Shown here: in pieces, positions 1 through 5,722 of the stretch | How positions within the stretch are numbered: the stretch's first letter is position 1 | How the letters are laid out: the number at the start of each line of letters is the position of its first letter | Origin: Gemmatimonadota bacterium | Lineage (GTDB): Bacteria > Gemmatimonadota > Gemmatimonadetes > Gemmatimonadales > Gemmatimonadaceae | Reading direction: 5' to 3' | Length of the DNA: 6,406 bases | Assembly: GCA_029884515.1 (NCBI GenBank) | Contig: JAOUHR010000112.1 | Coordinates: 1 to 6,406 of the forward strand | Made by a program: the position numbers and the translations under genes | The notes under the pieces: generated by a model | Databases searched by the model: none | The model's input: only the letters and a program-made list of their open reading frames with translations | What the model was told of the DNA's origin: nothing

Positions 1-794
1 TCGGCGATCACCGGCACGCCAGTCCGATCGGCGACCGGAACCTCACCGAGGGCGAGGATCGCGAGCGCCCCGTGGCAGTGCGAGACCGTCCCCACGAGCA
101 CCTCCGCAGGGCGCGCCGACGCCGTCTCCGCCACGAGCGCATCGGCGGCCAGCACCTCGTCCACGCCGAACATGCCCACGCCGTACGCGCGGTGGACGCA
201 ATGCAGGATCGCCGGCCCCTCGAGGCGGCGTCCCCGCAGGCGCTCGGTCTCGACGAATGCGCGTACCGTCGGCGGCAGGCTCCACGCGCGGGGGCCACGC
301 GTGTGCGGACAGGTGTGCGGCTCGATGCAGTTGATGGGACACATCCATGTGGCGAAGCTCGCGTAGTGCGTGCCGTCATCGCCGGTGCGCTGCCAAGGGA
401 CGTCGAGCGCGCCCTCGAGCGCCGCGAGCTTGATGTCGCGGCCGGGCCAGCGGGCGCGCGCGCGCGCCACGACCCAATGCGACATCAGGTGCGGCATGAG
501 TGGCGAGGGAACGATCGCATGACGCGCGGCGGTCCCGGCGCCCCGCGAGGCGACGCGTCCGAGGTACTCGTTGAAGAAGAGCGTCCAGTCGCGGCAGACG
601 AACTCCACCGCGAGGTCGGCCGTCGCCACGGCGCACTCGGCATCACGATCCACGACGATGAGGCGTTCCCACGCCAGCGCGCCAGCCTCCCGCGCGCGGT
701 GCAGCTGGCGCACGTAGTACGACCCGTAGCAGCCGCCGCCCACCACCACCACGTCACCGTACCGTTGCACGGTCGCGGCGTCAGCGGCGGACAC
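1..794 (-). CDS. Uncharacterised Rossmann-like protein with Cys/His clusters (partial, C-terminus beyond left edge)
   Basis: The frame stays open from a GTG at 792-794 to the left edge with no stop (264 codons seen), so the C-terminus is missing. Near the N-terminus (about residues 15-30) a run of hydrophobic residues leads into GGGCYGSYY, which looks like a glycine-rich dinucleotide-binding turn. It is followed by a strand ending in VVDRD (about 47-51), fitting a Rossmann fold. Further on is MCPINCIEPHTCPHT (residues 151-165, Cys152, Cys156, Cys162), then LHCVH around 198-201 and SHCHG around 238-242. These Cys/His groups could bind metal or an Fe-S cluster, but their spacing matches no motif I know. 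Composition is uniform and the translation reads as a real protein. The GTG at 794 overlaps the end of the reductase gene by 14 bases and has GGGGGA just upstream. An alternative GTG at 768-770 would remove eight residues and has no visible ribosome site. I do not recognise the family. A flavin- or NAD(P)-dependent enzyme is possible. Confidence 0.75.
   Translation of the reverse strand, partial: MSAADAATVQRYGDVVVVGGGCYGSYYVRQLHRAREAGALAWERLIVVDRDAECAVATADLAVEFVCRDWTLFFNEYLGRVASRGAGTAARHAIVPSPLMPHLMSHWVVARARARWPGRDIKLAALEGALDVPWQRTGDDGTHYASFATWMCPINCIEPHTCPHTRGPRAWSLPPTVRAFVETERLRGRRLEGPAILHCVHRAYGVGMFGVDEVLAADALVAETASARPAEVLVGTVSHCHGALAILALGEVPVADRTGVPVIA
454..467. repeat. Alternating GC run of 14 bases
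   Basis: Seven consecutive GC dinucleotides inside the partial left-hand gene encode part of an Ala-Arg alternation on the minus strand. Such runs can adopt left-handed DNA or slip in replication. It is probably a by-product of high-GC coding. Confidence 0.6.
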
Positions 795-1548
795 GGCGTC
801 CCCCGTCCACGTGCAGGACCTCTCCCGTCACGAACGGCGCGTCGAGCAGGTAGAGCACCGCACCGGCGACGTCCTCGGGTGTGCCGAGCCGCTGGAGCGG
901 CGTGTCGGCGGCGAACCGCTCGGCAGCAGCGACGGGGAACCCCGGCGGCGCGAGCACGAAACCCGGCGAGACGGCGTTCACGCGGATTCCCGGCGCGAGC
1001 GCCGACGCGAGGTGCCGCGTGAGCGCCGCGACCCCCGCCTTGCTCACTCCGTGCACCGCGTAGTCCGGCCAAGGCTCATCGGCCATATGGTCGGCGATGT
1101 GGACGATCGCGCTTCCCGCCCTCATCACCCGTGCGGCCGCCTGCGAGAGCAGGAAGGGTGCGCGAAGGTTGAGCGCGACGATCGCGTCGAACTGCGCGGC
1201 GGTCGTCGCGCCGATGGGAGAGCGTTCCATCCCGGCCGCGGAGTTGACGAGCGCGTCGAGACCGCCGAGAGCCTCGACGACGGACGCGACCAGCGGCTCG
1301 GCGAACGCGGGATCGGCGAGATCGGCGCGGAAGGCACGCGCGGTGCCGCCCGCACGCTCGATCTCCGCAACCGTTCCCTGCGCGCCCTCCGCCGAGGCGT
1401 GGAAGTGGACCCCCACCCGCCACCCCGCGCGCGCGAGCGCGAGCGCTATCACGCGCCCGACGCGCTGCCCGGCACCGGTCACGAGCGCGACCCGCTGGCG
1501 GGCAGGCGACCGTTCCGAAGGCGAGACGGCCTTGCCGGAGGCACTCAT
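781..1548 (-). CDS. SDR-family oxidoreductase, pteridine reductase-like, with His at the catalytic Tyr position
   Basis: A 255-residue short-chain dehydrogenase, a normal length for the family, expected to be a cytosolic NAD(P)H-dependent reductase. The cofactor turn TGAGQRVG (residues 24-31) fits the TGX3RXG signature of pteridine reductases (PTR1/FolM type). NSAAG (102-106) stands for the usual NNAG. Asp153 sits where classical SDRs have catalytic Ser, as in Leishmania PTR1, where Asp181, Tyr194 and Lys198 form the active site. Lys170 lies 17 residues after Asp153, matching PTR1, but the residue between them at the Tyr position is His166 (codon CAC, 1051-1053) in HGVSKAG. Tyr163 is close but has the wrong spacing. 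RVNAVSPG (189-196) and the C-terminal TGEVLHVDGG (241-250) are standard SDR elements. The ATG at 1548 is the only convincing start; its ribosome site is weak. A 62-base spacer separates it from the PHP gene, and the following gene overlaps its end. Dihydropteridine or dihydromonapterin reduction is an inference; another SDR substrate is possible. Confidence 0.9.
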   Translation of the reverse strand: MSASGKAVSPSERSPARQRVALVTGAGQRVGRVIALALARAGWRVGVHFHASAEGAQGTVAEIERAGGTARAFRADLADPAFAEPLVASVVEALGGLDALVNSAAGMERSPIGATTAAQFDAIVALNLRAPFLLSQAAARVMRAGSAIVHIADHMADEPWPDYAVHGVSKAGVAALTRHLASALAPGIRVNAVSPGFVLAPPGFPVAAAERFAADTPLQRLGTPEDVAGAVLYLLDAPFVTGEVLHVDGGRRVRR

Positions 1549-1566
1549 GGCATCGTCATGTGGCGT

Positions 1567-1574
1567 TCACGTGA
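1567..1574. promoter_or_regulatory. 8-bp palindrome TCACGTGA, possible operator
   Basis: TCACGTGA is a perfect 8-base palindrome located 18 bases upstream of the reductase start and next to the GC hairpin. Its position would suit a regulator binding site, but a palindrome this short can occur by chance and no matching second copy was noticed. Confidence 0.2.
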
Positions 1575-1576
1575 CG

Positions 1577-1599
1577 GCCGCGCGGCACAGCCGCGCGGC
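1577..1599 (-). terminator. GC hairpin after the PHP gene, possible terminator or attenuator
   Basis: Two copies of the self-palindromic 10-mer GCCGCGCGGC flank a 3-base loop (arms 1577-1586 and 1590-1599), giving a perfect 10-bp all-GC stem. It begins 11 bases after the stop codon of the PHP gene in the direction of transcription, where a terminator would be expected. No T-tract follows on the minus strand, so it is not a classical intrinsic terminator. It could pause polymerase, protect the 3' end, or be a paired protein-binding site. Confidence 0.4.
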
Positions 1600-1610
1600 G
1601 CACCCAGCCC

Positions 1611-2468
1611 TCACCCCGCACGCCGCAGCGCCACACGCGCATCCTGCGCCTCCAGCCAGGCGAGCGGCACCCGCAGCGAGCCGAGCACGCGGCCTCCCTG
1701 CATCGCGCCGTGCCAGTCCGAGCCGCCGCTTGGCACGAGGCCGAAGAACTCGGCGAGCGCCGTGATGCGCTTGGCGTCCTCCGATGAGTGGCTCGGATGC
1801 CGCACCTCGAGGCCGTCGAGGCCGAGGGCGACCATCGGCTCGATCCGTTCGCGTCGTCCCTCGGCCTGCGGGTGGGCGAGCACCGCGATCCCGCCGGCCT
1901 CGTGGATGAGCGCGATCCCGTCCGCGACCTCGAGCCGCTCCTTCTCCACGTACGCCGGCCGGCCCGCGCCGAGGAACCGGTCAAAGGCCTCACGGGAGTC
2001 CTTCACGTGGCCCGCCGCGATCAGCGCCCTCGCCACGTGCGGCCGCCCCACCGCGCCACCCGCCGCCTCCGTGAGCACGGCTTCGATCTCGAGTGGAACG
2101 CCAAGCGACGTGAGGCGTGCAACGATGGACTCCGCGCGCGCGCGGCGGTGCGCGCGGACTTGCTCGAGCTTCGCCTGCATCGCGCCCACGTCACGGATGT
2201 GCAGTCCGAGGAGGTGGACCTCCAGCGGGCCCTGGTGCACGCTCAACTCGACGCCCGGCACGAGGCGCAGCCCGACCGCATCCGCGGCGACCTGTGCCTC
2301 CGCGATCCCGCCCAGCGTGTCGTGGTCCGTGAGGGCGACGGCGGCGAGTCTGGCCTGATGTGCCGCCATCATGGCCTCGGTCGGACTCCGCGATCCGTCG
2401 GAAGCGGTGGAGTGGGCGTGGAGGTCCACGTGGGGCGCGACGGGTGTCGCGCCCGCGTCAGCGCTCAC
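1611..2468 (-). CDS. PHP-domain phosphoesterase (RNase AM/YciV/TrpH-like)
   Basis: A 285-residue metal-dependent phosphoesterase of the polymerase and histidinol phosphatase (PHP) superfamily. Metal-binding motifs appear in family order: HVDLHAHS (His17, His19), SDG (23-25), TDHD (Asp48, His49, Asp50), PGVELS (Glu74), VHLLGLH (His85, His90), GRPHVA (His144), LAHP (His199), EVRHP (His224) and SGGSDWHG (Asp251, His253). The motif set, the order and a length close to the roughly 290 residues of E. coli YciV fit the RNase AM branch. Members of that branch remove nucleotides from short 5'-monophosphorylated RNAs or dephosphorylate 3',5'-nucleotide bisphosphates. The start is GTG at 2466-2468, sharing four bases (GTGA) with the stop of the 88-residue gene. 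That, and the HxH motif lying only 17 residues in, decides the start. Longer upstream extensions run in the wrong frame through the neighbouring genes. Translation is probably coupled to the gene before it. The exact substrate cannot be told from sequence. Confidence 0.92.
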   Translation of the reverse strand: MSADAGATPVAPHVDLHAHSTASDGSRSPTEAMMAAHQARLAAVALTDHDTLGGIAEAQVAADAVGLRLVPGVELSVHQGPLEVHLLGLHIRDVGAMQAKLEQVRAHRRARAESIVARLTSLGVPLEIEAVLTEAAGGAVGRPHVARALIAAGHVKDSREAFDRFLGAGRPAYVEKERLEVADGIALIHEAGGIAVLAHPQAEGRRERIEPMVALGLDGLEVRHPSHSSEDAKRITALAEFFGLVPSGGSDWHGAMQGGRVLGSLRVPLAWLEAQDARVALRRAG

Positions 2469-2731
2469 GGCGCGTAACCGGCCTCGGGCGATGTCACGCT
2501 CGGCTGGGACATCGCGAACAGGCGCCGGAGGTCGGCGTCGCCGAACTCGGCCAGGGACTGCTCGCGGGAACGGGCGCCGCCGGGCGAGTAGCGGCTGAGC
2601 CGCACCTCGCGCGCGTCGCCCATGCCGTGCACGAAGATCAGCCCGTACTCGTCCGCGTCGTATTGGGTGATGTACCCGCTCGGGTACACGCGCCACGTAC
2701 GGCCGTCGATCTCCAGCTGGCGGGTCGGCAT
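2465..2731 (-). CDS. Small conserved-looking hypothetical protein (88 aa)
   Basis: An 88-residue protein with no signal peptide or membrane segment. The N-terminal half looks beta-rich: LEIDGRTWRVYPSGY, then the acidic YDADEYG, then LIFVHGM. It continues with a basic stretch holding RLSRYSP and SREQSL, then an amphipathic helix around ELADLRRLF-like residues 61-73, and ends in a short tail. The ATG at 2729-2731 shares one base with the stop of the 86-residue gene (TGATG), and GGAG at 2740-2743 lies eight bases upstream, which fixes the start. Its stop overlaps the PHP gene start by four bases. I do not recognise a family. The arrangement between E2 and a PHP enzyme, with coupled translation on both sides, implies co-expression but not a shared function. 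Confidence 0.8.
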   Translation of the reverse strand: MPTRQLEIDGRTWRVYPSGYITQYDADEYGLIFVHGMGDAREVRLSRYSPGGARSREQSLAEFGDADLRRLFAMSQPSVTSPEAGYAP

Positions 2732-2991
2732 CAGGACAACTCCACGATGGAATAGATGCGCGCCGGATCGAGGATCGGGTCCGGCGCGGCCGCGTGCGCG
2801 GCGGTGAGGGTGGTGATGTCGGCGGCCTCGCAGAACTCCACGAAGGCGCCCGGCACCGCGTGCTCCTCGAACACCCAGAACCGGCACCCGGCGGCGACAT
2901 AGTGCGCCTCCTTGGCCCGCAACCGCTCGAAGAACCTCGCGCGGTCGCCCGGGGGCACCACGGTGCGGTGGATGGTCAGGGACCGGGGCAT
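2731..2991 (-). CDS. Small hypothetical protein (86 aa), possible alpha/beta-barrel (ferredoxin-like) fold
   Basis: An 86-residue soluble protein. Its pattern reads as strand (SLTIHRTVV), long charged helix (about 16-33, RARFFERLRAKEAHYV), strands (CRFWVFEEH and AFVEFCEAAD), short Ala-rich helix (61-69), and a final strand (ARIYSIVEL). This resembles dimeric alpha/beta-barrel proteins (NIPSNAP or antibiotic-monooxygenase-like), but no catalytic motif confirms that. The ATG at 2989-2991 lies two bases after the E2 stop and has no strong ribosome site, so it probably depends on coupling to E2. Its stop overlaps the next start by one base. Function unknown. Confidence 0.78.
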   Translation of the reverse strand: MPRSLTIHRTVVPPGDRARFFERLRAKEAHYVAAGCRFWVFEEHAVPGAFVEFCEAADITTLTAAHAAAPDPILDPARIYSIVELS

Positions 2992-2993
2992 CG

Positions 2994-4415
2994 TCAGTCG
3001 GACATGGTCTCGAGCGTCTTCTTGAGGTCGGCCATGAACCGGTCGGCGTCGGCACCATCCACCACACGGTGGTCGAAGCTGAGTGAGAAGTAGGCGCAGG
3101 TGCGGATCGCGATCGTGTCCTCGCCATCCGACCCGGTGAGCACCTTCGGGCGCTTCTCGATCGCGCCGAGCCCGAGGATCGCCGTCGTGCCGACCGGGAT
3201 GATCGGCGTGCCCATGATGGAGCCGAACACGCCCGGGTTCGTGATGGTGAAGGTGGCGTCCTGCACCTCCACCGGGCTGAGCCTCTTGGACCGCGCCCGC
3301 GCCGCCAGGTCATTCGCCGCGCGCGTGAGCCCGGTGAGGTTGAGCCCGTCCGCATCCTTGATCACGGGGACGATCAGGCCCACGGGATCCAGCGCCACGG
3401 CGATGCCGATGTTGTAGCGCTTGCGCAGGATCACGTCCGTGCCGCTCACCGCCGCGTTCAACACCGGATGGCGCCGCAGGTTCTCGACCACGGCGCGGAT
3501 GATGAATGGCAGGAAGGTGAGCTTCTGGCCCGTCTCCTGCTCGAACGCCAAGCGCGTCGCGGCGCGGTGGCGGGCGATGCGGGTAAGGTCGATCTCGAAG
3601 AAGCTCGTGACGTGCGCGGCCACCTGCCGCGCCTGGCGCATGTGGTCGGCGGTGAGGCGGCGGATCTTCGACATCGGCTCCACCACGTCGCCGGGCCAAG
3701 GCGCGAACGTCGGATCCGCCGCGTGCCCAACGGACGATACGGCGAGCGCGCCGGGCAGCCCGGCGGGCATCGCGGACGGCATGGCACCCGGAGCGCCGAC
3801 GGCCGGGCGTGGCGGTCCGTGCTCCAGGTAGTCCACCAGGTCCCGCTTGGTGACGCGGCCGGCGATGCCCGACCCGGAGAGCGCGGCGAGGTCGACCCCG
3901 GCTTCCGCCGCCATCCGCCGCACGAGCGGCGACGACTTGGTGCGGACGCGGTCCTCGAAGGAGTTCCCGTTGCCCGCGGGATGGGAGGCGCCGGTGGACG
4001 AGACGCCGCCAGCGGCGCCAGCGGGCGCGCGGCCAGCCGACGCGGAGGCGCCCATCGCGGCCGCGCGCGGGGCAGCCGGAGCGGGAGCGCTCGCGGCGGG
4101 GGCGCTGGCGGGGGCGCTGGCGGGGGCGCTGGCGGGGGCGCTGGCGGGGGCGCTGGGCCCGATCGCCGCGCCCTTCTCGGTCTCGATGCGCGCCACGAGC
4201 GCGTTCACCGGCACGGTCGTCCCTTCGGTCACGATGATCTCCGCGAGCACGCCCGCCGAGGGGGCCGGGATCTCCGCGTCCACCTTGTCGGTGGAGATCT
4301 CGAAGATCGGTTCGTCGCGCTTCACCTCGTCGCCGACCTTCTTGAGCCAGCGGGAGAGCGTGCCTTCGGCGATGGATTCACCCATCTGCGGCATGATCAC
4401 GTCGATACGGGCCAC
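2994..4415 (-). CDS. 2-oxo acid dehydrogenase E2 component, dihydrolipoyl acyltransferase
   Basis: A complete 473-residue E2 core subunit of a cytosolic 2-oxo acid dehydrogenase complex; it accepts the acyl group from E1 on its lipoyl arm and transfers it to CoA. One lipoyl domain (about 2-78) carries EISTDKVDAEI, with Lys44 (codon 4284-4286) as the lipoylation site. An Ala/Pro/Ser linker (about 86-155) includes five SAPA units. A peripheral subunit-binding domain (about 159-197, 3825-3941) contains SPLVRRMAAEAGVDL and GSGIAGRVTKRDL. A second Pro/Ala/Met-rich linker (about 200-240) leads to the catalytic domain (about 245-470), ending in SFDHRVVDG with His449 and Asp453 as catalytic residues. 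The start is GTG at 4413-4415, fixed by the lipoyl domain N-terminus and by GAGGT seven bases upstream. It is the fourth gene of the operon, 14 bases after the membrane protein. A single lipoyl domain and the sequence style fit pyruvate or branched-chain complexes; 2-oxoglutarate is less likely given the heterodimeric E1 next door. Confidence 0.95.
   Translation of the reverse strand: MARIDVIMPQMGESIAEGTLSRWLKKVGDEVKRDEPIFEISTDKVDAEIPAPSAGVLAEIIVTEGTTVPVNALVARIETEKGAAIGPSAPASAPASAPASAPASAPAASAPAPAAPRAAAMGASASAGRAPAGAAGGVSSTGASHPAGNGNSFEDRVRTKSSPLVRRMAAEAGVDLAALSGSGIAGRVTKRDLVDYLEHGPPRPAVGAPGAMPSAMPAGLPGALAVSSVGHAADPTFAPWPGDVVEPMSKIRRLTADHMRQARQVAAHVTSFFEIDLTRIARHRAATRLAFEQETGQKLTFLPFIIRAVVENLRRHPVLNAAVSGTDVILRKRYNIGIAVALDPVGLIVPVIKDADGLNLTGLTRAANDLAARARSKRLSPVEVQDATFTITNPGVFGSIMGTPIIPVGTTAILGLGAIEKRPKVLTGSDGEDTIAIRTCAYFSLSFDHRVVDGADADRFMADLKKTLETMSD
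4095..4156 (-). repeat. 12-bp tandem repeat, five perfect copies, encoding SAPA in the E2 linker
   Basis: The 12-base unit GGCGGGGGCGCT (plus strand) repeats five times without a mismatch from 4095 to 4154 and then continues for two bases. On the coding strand it gives the tetrapeptide Ser-Ala-Pro-Ala, codon for codon, in the flexible linker between the lipoyl and subunit-binding domains. As 12 is a multiple of three, copy-number change would lengthen or shorten the linker without a frameshift. Confidence 0.95.
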
Positions 4416-4422
4416 GGCTTCG

Positions 4423-4427
4423 ACCTC
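4423..4427 (-). promoter_or_regulatory. Ribosome binding site for E2 (supports the GTG start)
   Basis: GAGGT on the minus strand lies seven bases before the GTG start of the E2 gene, in the short gap after the membrane-protein stop. It supports GTG as the true start. Confidence 0.65.
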
Positions 4428-4429
4428 GG

Positions 4430-4726
4430 TCAGTGCTTGTCGTCAGGAGGTTCCGCCGGCGCCGGCGAACGGCGCAACGCGGAGACCACGAACCACGGGA
4501 GGGTCAGGGCGCCGATCGCCCCGCCGACTGCTGCATAAATGTACCAATCGCACGACGGGATGCCGTCACAGCTGGGCGCGCGACCGAGCCAACCCACCAT
4601 CTTCGACACGAGGACGGCGACCATCGCGCCGGAGAGGCCGCCGACCCAGGCCATGAAGCAGCCAATCGCCACCACGCGCGACGTGGCGGGCTTCTGGACG
4701 ACGGGGGTGCCCTCGGGAAGACTCAT
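4430..4726 (-). CDS. Small two-helix membrane protein of unknown function between E1 beta and E2
   Basis: A 98-residue protein with two hydrophobic segments: about 18-45 (Gly/Ala/Val-rich, including GGLSGAM) and about 61-83 (IYAAVGGAIGALTLPWFVV). A short loop between them contains Cys53 and Cys59 in PSCDGIPSCDW. The N-terminal tail (SLPEGTPVVQKP) and C-terminal tail (RRSPAPAEPPDDKH) are hydrophilic. Arg83-type basic residues after helix 2 suggest the tails face the cytoplasm and the two Cys lie outside, where they could form a disulfide. The small-residue GxxxG-like motifs could pack the helices. The ATG at 4724-4726 follows the E1 beta stop by 12 bases, with a G-rich stretch (GAGGG, 4731-4735) close by as the ribosome site. 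It ends 14 bases before E2. I do not know the family. Membrane anchoring or an unrelated passenger gene are both possible. Confidence 0.82.
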   Translation of the reverse strand: MSLPEGTPVVQKPATSRVVAIGCFMAWVGGLSGAMVAVLVSKMVGWLGRAPSCDGIPSCDWYIYAAVGGAIGALTLPWFVVSALRRSPAPAEPPDDKH

Positions 4727-4738
4727 GATGCCCTCATC

Positions 4739-5722
4739 CTACCACGCGGCGAGGCGACGCGCCGCCACCACGATGTCGTCCACCTGCGGGAGCACGAAGT
4801 CCTCGAGCGCGGGCGCGTAGGGGAGCGGGATGTCGTGCGCCGTCACGCGTAGCACGGGCGCGTCGAGGTGCGCGAAGCAGCTCTCGTTGATGCGCGCGGT
4901 GATCTCCCCCGCGATGCCGCCGGTGCGCGTGTCCTCGTGCACGATCAGCACACGGTTGGTCTTCCGCACCGTGTCGAAGATGGCCTCGTCGTCCAGTGGG
5001 CTGAGCGTCCGGAGGTCGATCACCTCCACCGAGAGGCCATCCTCGGCGGCAAGACGTTCCGCCGCCTCGAGACTCTTGTGCACCGTCGCGGCGTAGGTGA
5101 TGATCGAGACGTCGGTCCCCTCGCGCGCGGTGCGGGCCTTGCCGATCGGCACGACGTGGTCGCCCGGTGGCATCACGCCCTTGATGCGGCGATAGAGGTA
5201 CTTGTGCTCGAAGAAGAGCACGCAGTCGTCGTCGCGGATCGCCGACTTGAGCAGGCCCTTCGCGTCCTCGGCCGTGGCCGGATACACGACCTTGAGCCCC
5301 GGCGTGTGGATGAACCCCGCCTCGGGGTTCTGCGAATGGAACGGCCCGCCGCGCACGTACCCGCCGCTCGGGCCGCGCACCACCATCGGACAGGGCAGGA
5401 AGGCCCGATACCGCGCCGTGGCGACGTAGTTCGTGAGCATGTCGTACGCGTTGGCCAGGAAGTCGATGAACTGCATCTCGACCACCGGGCGCATCCCCAT
5501 GTGCCCTGCCCCGGCCGCGGCGCCCACGATCGCGATCTCGGAGATCGGCGTGTCGATCACGCGCGATTCGCCGAACCGGTCGAGCAGCCCCTCGGTCACC
5601 TTGAACGCCCCGCCGAACGCGCCGATGTCCTCGCCAAGGAGGAAGACATTCTCGTCGCGCGCCATCTCCTCGGTGAGCGCCTCGCGGATGGCCTCGAGGT
5701 AGGTGATCTCGGTGCCGGCCAT
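4739..5722 (-). CDS. 2-oxo acid dehydrogenase E1 component, beta subunit
   Basis: A complete 327-residue E1 beta subunit, the usual length. With E1 alpha it forms the alpha2-beta2 thiamine-diphosphate decarboxylase that oxidises a 2-oxo acid and acylates the lipoyl arm of E2. Family marks are EAIREALTEEM near the N-terminus, LLGEDIGAFGGAFK (28-41), DTPISE (57-62, where Glu62 is the residue expected to activate the thiamine aminopyrimidine), EMQFIDFL (82-89), GGPFHSQNPE (125-134, conserved His129), and DLRTLSPLD (236-244). The ATG at 5720-5722 shares one base with the E1 alpha stop (TGATG), and AAGGAG lies eight bases upstream. The open frame continues upstream to about 6151, but that part reads out of frame through E1 alpha and is not coding. 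The pyruvate versus branched-chain choice cannot be decided here. Confidence 0.95.
   Translation of the reverse strand: MAGTEITYLEAIREALTEEMARDENVFLLGEDIGAFGGAFKVTEGLLDRFGESRVIDTPISEIAIVGAAAGAGHMGMRPVVEMQFIDFLANAYDMLTNYVATARYRAFLPCPMVVRGPSGGYVRGGPFHSQNPEAGFIHTPGLKVVYPATAEDAKGLLKSAIRDDDCVLFFEHKYLYRRIKGVMPPGDHVVPIGKARTAREGTDVSIITYAATVHKSLEAAERLAAEDGLSVEVIDLRTLSPLDDEAIFDTVRKTNRVLIVHEDTRTGGIAGEITARINESCFAHLDAPVLRVTAHDIPLPYAPALEDFVLPQVDDIVVAARRLAAW

Larger units (their letters stand above)
1549..1610 (-). other. Intergenic spacer, the longest in the window
   Basis: This 62-base spacer between the PHP gene and the reductase gene is the only real gap in an otherwise overlapping gene chain. It contains a perfect hairpin and an 8-bp palindrome, listed separately. 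I see no convincing -10/-35 pair on the minus strand, and no strong Shine-Dalgarno before the reductase start. Confidence 0.7.

Noticed and set aside
811..2358. Long plus-strand open frame of 515 codons
   Set aside because: It lies opposite the reductase and PHP genes, both with clear family motifs. Its translation is Arg-rich and low in family-like motifs, as expected for the opposite strand of high-GC coding DNA.
2469..2900. N-terminal extension of the PHP frame
   Set aside because: It overlaps the two small genes out of frame. The GTG at 2468 with its four-base overlap gives the usual PHP N-terminus.
2732..3355. N-terminal extension of the 88-residue gene's frame, antiparallel in no gene but out of frame with E2
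   Set aside because: It reads through the 86-residue gene and the end of E2 in the wrong frame and is Arg/Ser-rich.
4095..4156. Possible CRISPR-like or regulatory repeat array
   Set aside because: Units are 12 bases, contiguous, without spacers and in frame within the E2 linker, so it is a coding minisatellite.
3468..4538. Plus-strand open frame of 356 codons
   Set aside because: It is antisense to E2 and the membrane protein, contains a Gly/Ala run produced by the SAPA repeat, and matches no family.
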